This document shows, piece by piece, positions 57,731 through 64,000 of a stretch of DNA of 64,000 bases. A model generated the notes under the pieces. That model saw nothing but the letters and a program-made list of their open reading frames with translations. It ran no database searches and was not told the origin of the DNA. The DNA comes from Burkholderia sp. Ax-1719 (GTDB lineage Bacteria > Pseudomonadota > Gammaproteobacteria > Burkholderiales > Burkholderiaceae), in the NCBI RefSeq assembly GCF_011753055.1, contig NZ_VWWJ01000001.1, positions 186,001 through 250,000 of the forward strand, given 5' to 3'. How positions within the stretch are numbered: position 1 is the stretch's first letter; the number at the start of each line of letters is the position of its first letter. Both the position numbers and the translations under genes were made by a program.

Positions 57731-58742
57731 GGGTTTAGCGCGGATTCGTTGAGGCGGCGGCGGTTGAGTCGCCGCTACAGTGCTGGTCGATTATTCTATT
57801 AACTACAGATTACGTAGCAAAAGATACGAATTGGGTGACCTTTGGCTTGTTTGCGCGATGTGAATGTCGGCTGTAGATTTTTTAGGGTCCGAAAACGCAT
57901 CCTAGCGTGAAACATCATTCGCCGCAGTGATTTTATGAGTCGCAAAGCCTTGTTGCATAAGGATTTTACCGTTTTCTTCGATTTGATGCGAATGTTTCAC
58001 GCGGGGTGGAAATTGAGGGGATTTGGCGCGTTTATGGCGCTAGATTGGGTGAAAAATTGAGCGTTTTGGTCTGCAGGCGCTGTTGGATAGCCGAAGCAGG
58101 TTGGGCGCCGGAGAGATTGCGCGGGGGCGTCGAGCAACCAACAGGTTCGATTTCGGAAATATAGATAATTTAAGTCTATTTAATCTGTTAGTTGCAATAT
58201 GAAATTTCATTTACGCGACCTCCAGTTGCCTGATTGCGCAGCCTCATTTGTCGTTACATGTGCTGTGGACAGTCACCGTGAGCTGCAGGTCAATGTGATC
58301 CTCTGAAAGAAGGACAGAGGAGAAAATTTGCGAATGATGGACACGAAGAAAGAACCGTGTGACATCTACCGGCAGCATCCTGAGATGTACGGGTCACTTG
58401 CACGAACACGTCGAGCATGTGCTGGCGACGAAACAAGAATTTGTCGTTGATCGAAGCCCCTGCCAATCGTGTATCCCGCTCCCCTTGCCGTCTCACATCC
58501 ACGCGCCGCAGTGCAAACGCGGAGGTCAGCGATGCTACCCCTGTGTTCGACTCTTGCCACCGGCGGGCGAAATCTGCCATCCAGTCCTTTGATTGGATAT
58601 TCGCGCTGGTGCGCGTGGAAGTTCAGCCCCCTATCTATCGCCCACTGTTCCGATAGATAGGCCTCTCTGCGCTGCGCCGCCTGCGACTTGCGACTGAGGC
58701 GGGCATGCTTCCCAACCATGAGCAGGCAGTCAAGTGCGTATT

Positions 58743-58757
58743 GTGTCGACTCGACAC
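58743..58757. promoter_or_regulatory. parS: ParB-site-like palindrome, copy 1
   Basis: GTGTCGACTCGACAC, perfect, flanked by T and A. First copy of the main array. Confidence 0.75.
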
Positions 58758-59000
58758 AGCTTGGCAATCCGGGAACCTTCACCGTCACCTGAGTCAGACG
58801 CTAGCCGTGATCGTGTATTCGGCGTAACGCGAATCACTGACCGGAATCGAACAGGTTCGCCGTACACGGGAGTGTGTCGAGTCGAGCGCAGACGAGATCC
58901 TCTGCTACATAATCAGTTGCTGGCACTCGCCTCACCCTCGAACTGATTCCATACTTCAGAGCGCTTCTTGCTCGCAAGCTGTAGAGGCCGAAGTCACGTC

Positions 59001-59015
59001 GTGTCGAGTCGACAC
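59001..59015. promoter_or_regulatory. parS: ParB-site-like palindrome, copy 2
   Basis: GTGTCGAGTCGACAC, perfect; the central base is G instead of C. Confidence 0.75.
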
Positions 59016-59480
59016 ACCCTCTTGGCGTGATTCAAACGAATGACAACTTGCACTTACGCATGCCTCGCCTGAGTAGCAGAATGTGAGCTTTTAAATATCT
59101 CTTGCTTCGATAGGTGCGCTAGGGGACTGCACTCTGCACGCCCGATAGACTATTCAGAACTCGATACGAATGCGCCGACTGTAGGTGCGTTGCTCACGGC
59201 ACAGTGAGTTGTTTGATTTGAGAGAGGACGAGTGCCGTGCGGTGAACGCTGGTTCGAGAGGCCTTGATGTTTTCCGCGCGTCTCAATATCTTGGCGGGGG
59301 CTCGTGATTCGCGTCCCCTAGCCACATCGCTCCGCGTGGCAACCGTGGACAGCCGAAGAGCAACGGCTACGTGGGACGGGCCAGCGCCGCGAGTTGTCGA
59401 AGACGGATCGCGTATTCGCTTGAATTCTCCACACCGAGTGCATCGCAGATACGTCGTACCCGCAGTCGCGCGGGTGCCGT

Positions 59481-59495
59481 GTGTCGAGTCGACAC
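59481..59495. promoter_or_regulatory. parS: ParB-site-like palindrome, copy 3
   Basis: GTGTCGAGTCGACAC, perfect, flanked by T and A. Confidence 0.75.
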
Positions 59496-59727
59496 ACGAA
59501 CATTTGCTGAGTGACTCAGCGAGGGGCGATGGCCGACGCCTCCGCGTAGGCAACGCTCCACGCAATCTACTGAGCCCGTACGAAACTCGGCGGCCGGCAC
59601 CGATTTCTCTTTGCTCAGCGTCATCAGCGCAAGTGCCTACGTCAACCTTTATCAAACGCTACGAAGTGACCGATTCGTCACTGTTCAGCTCCGTGGAAAT
59701 CTCTGGATCGAACCGAACTCCCGCCCT

Positions 59728-59742
59728 GTGTCGAGTCGACAC
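59728..59742. promoter_or_regulatory. parS: ParB-site-like palindrome, copy 4
   Basis: GTGTCGAGTCGACAC, perfect, flanked by T and A. Confidence 0.75.
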
Positions 59743-59917
59743 ATCCTGCGCGGAGCAAGCGAATGAGTGAGTGCCAGACACGCAGCCACGAGGCGTCGTC
59801 ACTCAGCAACCGTATCGCATCGACGCACTCGATACTCATGATTGGTGATCTTCGATCGCTACTCGTCCGACTCACCCTGCTGGTGATCGCGCGACTTCGA
59901 ACACGACGCAAAACGAT

Positions 59918-59932
59918 GTGTCGACCCGACAC
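59918..59932. promoter_or_regulatory. parS: ParB-site-like palindrome, copy 5 (one mismatch)
   Basis: GTGTCGACCCGACAC, one substitution next to the centre; flanks T and A conserved. Confidence 0.65.
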
Positions 59933-60011
59933 ATCTAACCTGTCGCTGACACCCGCTCCGTGCCATACGCCTAGAGAGTTCCGCGACCCCAACTTTATGG
60001 GACGCCGGTGT

Positions 60012-60026
60012 GTGTCGACTTGACAC
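60012..60026. promoter_or_regulatory. parS: ParB-site-like palindrome, copy 6 (one mismatch)
   Basis: GTGTCGACTTGACAC, one substitution in the right arm; flanks T and A conserved. Confidence 0.65.
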
Positions 60027-60161
60027 ACGATCCCGAAATCACCGGAAGCTGACTGAAGCAACGTCCCAACTCTCACGCGCCCCTCCCCTACCCCTATCCC
60101 CGTCTCGTCTGTCAGTCCGAGAAATCCCACACGACAATCCGCCCTCCCCTCACCACCGCCG

Positions 60162-60176
60162 TGTCGACTCGACACA
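60162..60176. promoter_or_regulatory. parS: ParB-site-like palindrome, copy 7
   Basis: GTGTCGACTCGACAC, perfect, only about 80 bases from the end of parB and just beyond its terminator. Confidence 0.75.
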
Positions 60177-60196
60177 ATCCAGCCGACCGCCGGGCA

Positions 60197-60221
60197 ATAA
60201 AAAAGCCCGCTTTCGCGGGCT
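60197..60221 (-). terminator. Terminator of the parAB operon
   Basis: Read on the minus strand: stem AGCCCGC/GCGGGCT with GAAA loop, followed by six T. It lies about 33 bases after the parB stop. Confidence 0.92.
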
Positions 60222-60253
60222 CCATTCAATCGTCACTTCGCCGGCAAATCGCT

Positions 60254-61246
60254 TCAACCAGGCTTCACATTAAACAACTGGCTGATGAGTTCACGAATTT
60301 GCGTCTCTTGCGCATCTGACAGCACACCAGTTTTCAACTTCACAGTGAAGCTAGTCGTGTCTTTCGTAATGCTGCCCGCGTGGCTCTTGCCCGAAAAAAT
60401 CTTCTCGATACTGCGCTCCGAAACGCTCTGCTCGGTTTCACTACGGTTCGACTGAGCCCCAATCGCCGCTGCCAGTTTGCCCTGATCCAGCGTACCCGCC
60501 ACCACCGCCGGCCAAAGTTCACGCGCGGCCAGCAACCCGCCCGCACCGTGCTTCTTGATCGCCGAGACGATCTCGTCCGCCGCCGACCCACCCAGCAAAC
60601 GCGGGTTCAGATCGAGATCACGTCGAATGAAATCCGGCAGCTTATCGAACGAGAGAAACCGATACAGGCCTTTGCGCGACATACCCAACGCCTCGGCCAT
60701 ACGCGTGCGCGTCGGAAATTCCTGCTCCGCGCGACGCAGCGACTGGCCGATTTCATAGTCCGTCAGGTCTTCGCGCCCAACGTTCTCGACCAGCGCAAGC
60801 ACCGCCATATCCTGGTCGGAACACTCGATCACCGAAGCGCGAATCTCCTCCGCGTGCAAGATGACGTGCGCACGCAGACGACGCTCACCAGCAATCAGCT
60901 GATACCCGTGATCTGCGCGACGCACGACAACCGGCTCAACCAGCCCGACTTCGCGGATGGACTCGGCAAGCGATGCCAGCCCTTCGTCGCTGAAAATCTT
61001 GCGCGGCTGCCAGGGATTCGGCTGGATTGCGCTGACCGGAAGCAGCAGCTTGTCGCTGTTCGTCTCCAGTTCCTGAATACGCTGCTGAGCAACCGCAAGC
61101 GCACCTAACATACCCGGCCCGGTCTTGAACGCGCTGCTGCGACGCGGCTCGGGTGCGGCCGGCGCCGGACGTTCGGTGGTCTGTCGCTCAGACGCTGAGC
61201 CGAGTTCAGCGGTCTTGGCCGCCATCTTGTCGCGGAACGAGCTCAT
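60254..61246 (-). CDS. parB: ParB-type partition protein
   Basis: A 330-residue DNA-binding partition protein. The N-terminal domain has LLPVSAIQPNPWQPRKIF and the CTPase motif GERRLRAH (GxxRxxA type); ENVGREDLTDYEIG follows. The helix-turn-helix (RMAEALGMSRKGLYRFLSF) lies in the middle, and a C-terminal dimerisation region follows. It should load on the palindromes at 58743-60176 and work with ParA to segregate the replicon. ATG 61246 overlaps the parA stop as ATGA and has GGAGGG upstream; an alternative start five codons earlier is less likely. Confidence 0.94.
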   Translation of the reverse strand: MSSFRDKMAAKTAELGSASERQTTERPAPAAPEPRRSSAFKTGPGMLGALAVAQQRIQELETNSDKLLLPVSAIQPNPWQPRKIFSDEGLASLAESIREVGLVEPVVVRRADHGYQLIAGERRLRAHVILHAEEIRASVIECSDQDMAVLALVENVGREDLTDYEIGQSLRRAEQEFPTRTRMAEALGMSRKGLYRFLSFDKLPDFIRRDLDLNPRLLGGSAADEIVSAIKKHGAGGLLAARELWPAVVAGTLDQGKLAAAIGAQSNRSETEQSVSERSIEKIFSGKSHAGSITKDTTSFTVKLKTGVLSDAQETQIRELISQLFNVKPG

Positions 61247-62466
61247 TTCCCGGCCCTCCATTGTTCAACATAAAGATCGTCGATCCACCGCACGTAGTCC
61301 GTGAGCGGTTGTCGCACGCGTGCCACTGTCTTGTCCGCGAGATCGCCCTTGCTGATGTCGAATACCGTTGCCATCGCCAGCGCGCCGTTACTCATCGCCG
61401 AGCTGGCAGGCACCTCGACTGAGCTCACCCAATCCTTGTAGGTACGCTGCACCCACGAGCGCACGACCGGTGCCGACGACGTCTTGCCGTAATCCACCTT
61501 CGATAGCAGCACGGAGACGAAGTCGTAGGTTTTCTCGTCGCCGCGCTCCATGATCGTGTGTGCGAGGTCAGAGAACAGACTCCAGAACGACACCGAGCTG
61601 ATGAAGTCCAGGCTCTCCGGCACGAGCGGCATCACCATTGCATCGGCGGCCATCAGTGCGTTGATCGTCAGATATGACAGCGACGGCGCCGTATCGAGAA
61701 TGATGTAGTCATAGTGCTGACGCAGCGTCTGTACGCCTTCGCGCAGCAGATCCCAGAACTTGAAGCCCGGGTTCTTGATCACGGTACCGGGAATATGAAA
61801 TTCCGCGGAGAACAGCGTCGGGTGTGCTGGAATGACATCGAGGCCATCCCAATAAGTCGGCTGAACAAAATTCAGCAGCCCGCCTTCCATTTGCGGATCG
61901 TAAATATACGGCAGGACCGTACTGTCCTCCGTCACTTCCTTTTCCGCATAGAGACCGCAAAGCTCGGTCAACGATGCTTGCGGATCCAGGTCGATGAGCA
62001 GCACGCGACGGCCGCGAAGCGTCAGGCCCTGCGCGAGACACATCGTCGTGGTGGTTTTCGTCGAGCCGCCCTTGAAGTTGGCGACCAGAATGACCTTGCC
62101 GTCGGCGTCACGCACGCCGGTGTGAAGCGGCGTTTGATAAATATCGGAAACCTGCTGGACCCAGACACGCGCTTCGGGCAAGGTAAACACCCGGCTGCGC
62201 CCCGATCCTTGCGCTTCGCCTTGGGGCAGTCCCTCGCGCGTCGCCAGCAGATTGTTCAGTTTGATCCGGTCGATGCCGCACATCTCCGCGACCTGCGCCG
62301 ACGTGAATGTCGGTGCCATCTTGCGTGGCTTCGGCGCCAGCATCATTTCCCGAAGTTCTTCTGACAGAAGACCCGCCTCTTCCGCGAACTGCGTTACCGC
62401 CGAAAGATCAACGCGTCGGTCAATTGATGGAAATTCGATAGTCTTTGCCATTAATACGCTTTTCAT
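61243..62466 (-). CDS. parA: ParA-type partition ATPase (type Ia, with N-terminal DNA-binding domain)
   Basis: A 407-residue ParA. An N-terminal helix-turn-helix (TSAQVAEMCGIDRIKLNNLLA) marks the long plasmid-type Ia proteins that repress their own promoter. The deviant Walker A is KGGSTKT at 132-138, Walker A' is LLIDLDPQASLT, and Walker B is YIILDTAPSLSYLT. It should position replicon copies with ParB and bind the operator repeats upstream of its gene. Start ATG 62466 or ATG 62451; neither has a clear ribosome site. First gene of parAB. Confidence 0.93.
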   Translation of the reverse strand: MKSVLMAKTIEFPSIDRRVDLSAVTQFAEEAGLLSEELREMMLAPKPRKMAPTFTSAQVAEMCGIDRIKLNNLLATREGLPQGEAQGSGRSRVFTLPEARVWVQQVSDIYQTPLHTGVRDADGKVILVANFKGGSTKTTTTMCLAQGLTLRGRRVLLIDLDPQASLTELCGLYAEKEVTEDSTVLPYIYDPQMEGGLLNFVQPTYWDGLDVIPAHPTLFSAEFHIPGTVIKNPGFKFWDLLREGVQTLRQHYDYIILDTAPSLSYLTINALMAADAMVMPLVPESLDFISSVSFWSLFSDLAHTIMERGDEKTYDFVSVLLSKVDYGKTSSAPVVRSWVQRTYKDWVSSVEVPASSAMSNGALAMATVFDISKGDLADKTVARVRQPLTDYVRWIDDLYVEQWRAGK

Positions 62467-62505
62467 CGGAATTTAGATAAAGCGTAGAATACAGGAAAAG
62501 CGTAT
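62454..62505. promoter_or_regulatory. Candidate parA operator repeats
   Basis: Three copies of AAAGCGTA: inverted AAAAGCGTAT at 62454-62463 (over the start codons), direct AAAGCGTA at 62479-62486 and AAAAGCGTAT at 62496-62505. They cover the likely promoter of the minus-strand parA gene (TGTATTCT between them resembles a -10). This is the expected layout for autorepression by a type Ia ParA. Confidence 0.55.
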
Positions 62506-62775
62506 CGAAACACACTGATTGAGACCGCTTTTAGAAAAAAACGACCCTTTTATTCGCGTTTAGACGGCCTCTAACGGGCAAGTCCAGCCTAGAGCCTATC
62601 CCAAACGGCCAGCCCCACCAGCGGGCGATTAAGCGCCTTTCCGTGGCTTTGCCTATTTTTTAGGCAAATTGGTCCGCGCCGTGTCATTGCGCCACCACCC
62701 CAGCTAGTTCTGTCGCGCCTGATTTGTCCCGAAACTTCTTCTAGCGGGAGCCGAATGAAGCCCGATGGATATCGA

Positions 62776-63338
62776 GGTCACGTTTTTTGTGCACTTTCGT
62801 CGATCAACGAAAGTGGGCTTCGGCATAACGGAATCACGGTAACGAATTTTGTGCGGCCAGTCCTTCTGTGAGGACACCTCTTTGCGATCTCGACACAAAA
62901 ACCGTTACCAACCGATCGACTCCCTTCCCACGCTAGTGCACTTCCAGAGAAATGCACAAAAAACGTGACCTCAATTCCGCAGTTCCGCAAAAACACCCGG
63001 ACACTCGTTCTCACAGAAGGCAACGCAAAACGAACGCAGGGAAGCTGGAGCCGCTCTGTGCACAAAAATCGTTACCTAGCCCGGGAATGCGCGGCCAATC
63101 AATGCTCTAAGCGGACACGAAGCGGGCTCGCACAATAAACGTGACCTTTGTAGTGGCCAACATATCTGCACAAAAACCACTACCCCAGACTACGTGATTC
63201 GAATGCACACAAAAACCGTTACCTTAGCGATCGATTCACATGATTCCGCGCCAAAGAACTCTCCCCTTCCCATCGTCACAGGCCTCTGCACATTAATCGT
63301 TACCGTGAACTCCCAACCTTGCACACAAAACGTTGCCC
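62776..63338. repeat. Iteron cluster A
   Basis: Ten copies of a 17-bp element, consensus GCACAAAAANCGTTACC or GCACAAAAAACGTGACC. Inverted: 62776-62792 and 62838-62854. Direct: 62893-62909, 62954-62970, 63060-63076, 63130-63146, 63168-63184, 63207-63223, 63288-63304 and a shorter one near 63323-63338. Spacing is irregular, about 40-90 bases. Presumed binding sites of the Rep protein encoded at 63799. Confidence 0.85.
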
Positions 63339-63602
63339 GATGGCATCTCAGAACATGTTCAATTTCATCGCGTAAACCCTGGGATGCTCATCAAATAAGC
63401 CAATAGCCCCTTGAGCGGGTAACTTTTCCACGAAAAGTCTCAAAATCCGTCCAGCTCTCAAAGTCACTCAGCGCAAATTTTCACGCGAAGCATCTCTTTG
63501 CTTGCGGGGTTGGTTTGTTTACTTAAAAACAGAAAACCCACAAACCCACTAACGTAGACCTTCTAAACCTTTGATTTCAGATACTTGGATCTCAAAAGCA
63601 CC

Positions 63603-63742
63603 GGTCTATGTGCAAGATGCATCGTTTTATGTGCAAACGGGTGTCGTTTTTTGTGCAGGCAATGCAGAGGTCTATGTGCAGTTCGGCACGTTTTTTGTGC
63701 GAGCGCTTTTATAAGCCCTGTTTGAGGTAACGTTTATTGTGT
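63603..63742. repeat. Iteron cluster B next to the rep gene
   Basis: Six elements on the opposite strand to most of cluster A, with the core CGTTTTTTGTGC: 63619-63634, 63640-63656, 63685-63700 and 63726-63742 (GGTAACGTTTATTGTGT), plus two truncated GGTCTATGTGC copies at 63603-63613 and 63669-63679. The last full copy overlaps the probable rep promoter -35. Confidence 0.75.
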
Positions 63743-63769
63743 TGACTTGTGTAAACGGAGTGATAGAGT
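63742..63769 (+). promoter_or_regulatory. Probable rep promoter
   Basis: A -35 like TTGACT (63742-63747) and a -10 like TAGAGT (63764-63769), 16 bases apart, sit 30 bases before the rep start. The -35 touches the last iteron, so Rep binding would repress the promoter. Confidence 0.5.
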
Positions 63770-63798
63770 CCCCGCCAATATCGACGGAGAGCACACGA

Positions 63799-64000
63799 AT
63801 GTCGGAGGACAGCGGACGCAGGACGACGACCCAGCAAATGTCGCTTGGGTTGTTCGAAGAGATGTCCGGGCAGCCAATCAGCGAAAGCACGCGAGAGATC
63901 GGCTTTCAGCGCAACAACGTTTTCGTTGCCATCAACGGGCTTGGCCTGTCGTCGCGGCGTTTCATCGACGCTGCGTATTTCATTGCCGCCCAGGAGCCGG
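63799..64000 (+). CDS. Replication initiator protein, N-terminal part (runs off the window)
   Basis: The first 67 codons of a gene that continues past the window. ATG 63799 follows GGAGA. The protein begins MSEDSGRRTTTQQMSLGLFE, followed by GQPISESTREIGFQRNN. The combination of upstream iterons, divergent parAB and this position points to the Rep initiator of a secondary chromosome or megaplasmid; the encoded part is too short for a firm family call. Cluster B iterons before it suggest it controls its own expression. Confidence 0.72.
   Translation, partial: MSEDSGRRTTTQQMSLGLFEEMSGQPISESTREIGFQRNNVFVAINGLGLSSRRFIDAAYFIAAQEP

Larger units (their letters stand above)
57731..60196. other. Long non-coding partition (centromere-like) region
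   Basis: About 2.5 kb with lower G+C than the genes and no convincing coding sequence. It holds seven intact or nearly intact copies of the palindrome GTGTCGASTCGACAC (58743-60176) and one decayed copy at 58874. An 11-bp inverted repeat (ATGTTTCACGC type) is at 57905-57915 and 57992-58002. Two minus-strand open frames at 58290-58788 look protein-like in places but are interrupted. This is the presumed ParB loading region. Confidence 0.75.
62467..63798. other. Replication origin region with iterons
   Basis: A 1.3-kb non-coding region between the divergent parA and rep genes. It holds iterons in two clusters: ten at 62776-63338 (two inverted, then eight direct) and a second set on the opposite strand at 63603-63742. 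Between them (63440-63600) lies an A+T-richer stretch with runs such as TTGTTTACTTAAAAAC that could be the unwinding element. No DnaA box with a perfect consensus was found; TTTTCCACG at 63424-63432 is the closest seen. Confidence 0.8.

Noticed and set aside
57945..57970. AAGCCTTGTTGCATAA resembles the end of some IS5-group insertion sequences
   Set aside because: No transposase, no second end and no target duplication; the match is short and from memory.
59194..59770. Overlapping open frames on both strands in the partition region
   Set aside because: They pass through the parS-like copies, have no ribosome site and no recognisable protein.
58743..60176. Palindromes as GANTC (CcrM-type) methylation sites
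   Set aside because: The perfect copies contain GACTC/GAGTC, but two near-perfect copies break it, so the motif looks incidental to the palindrome.
63424..63432. DnaA box
   Set aside because: TTTTCCACG differs from TTATCCACA at two positions; not enough for a call.
63672..63890. A 72-codon minus-strand frame covering the rep start
   Set aside because: Runs antisense through the iterons and the rep gene; shadow.

Overview
The window looks like the origin-proximal end of a secondary chromosome (or chromid/megaplasmid) of a Burkholderiaceae bacterium, most likely in the Burkholderia / Paraburkholderia / Caballeronia group. The reasons are the very high G+C and codon bias of nearly every gene, the polyhydroxybutyrate genes, the H-NS proteins with histone-like tails, the density of LysR and MFS genes, and a plasmid-type rep + iterons + parAB + parS block at the right edge. 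The genus is an inference from gene content, not from a database search.

Layout, left to right. 0-6 kb: H-NS-like nucleoid protein, an MFS exporter, then phaP, phaA and phaB on the minus strand (polyester metabolism; no phaC synthase here). 6-8 kb: two di-heme c-type cytochromes. 8-11 kb: DNA polymerase II and a GNAT acetyltransferase. 11-17 kb: a tight minus-strand operon of three SPFH (HflK/HflC-like) membrane proteins, one with a His-rich N-terminus, and a P1B-type metal ATPase. 17-29 kb: a diguanylate cyclase, a TPR/GT9-like protein, an NlpD-like lipoprotein, a flavodoxin, a frameshifted DUF1697 gene, DUF2278, CutC, a ROK sugar kinase, a cysteine desulfurase, a FUSC-type exporter, a family 2 glycosyltransferase and a PRC-barrel protein. 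29-36 kb: a LysR-controlled CoA-ester catabolic unit (MaoC-like hydratase, acyl-CoA dehydrogenase, CaiB-type CoA transferase, MFS) and a second LysR gene.

36-44 kb: two convergent OmpR-type regulators with degenerate receivers and no kinase, an ECF sigma factor with its DUF1109/NrsF anti-sigma factor, two GNAT enzymes, an alpha/beta hydrolase, a VOC protein, LysR and a GFA-domain protein. 44-49 kb: a Tat-exported phospholipase C, a small hypothetical protein and a DUF2252 protein. 49-56 kb: an ATP-dependent 5-oxoprolinase/hydantoinase fusion, an MFS carrier, a DUF1445 protein and a divergent LysR gene, probably one 5-oxoproline/D-glutamate-type pathway. 56-57.7 kb: zapE and a flavin reductase-like gene.

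57.7-64 kb is the maintenance region. It has about 2.5 kb of lower-G+C non-coding DNA carrying seven close copies of the palindrome GTGTCGASTCGACAC (an eighth lies inside zapE), then parB and parA, and about 1.3 kb of non-coding DNA with two clusters of iterons (core GCACAAAAANCGTTACC). The 5' end of a replication initiator gene runs off the window. The mechanistic reading is Rep acting on iterons for initiation and ParB bound to the palindromes, with ParA, for segregation. Nothing in the window looks like rRNA, tRNA, CRISPR, prophage or an intact insertion sequence.
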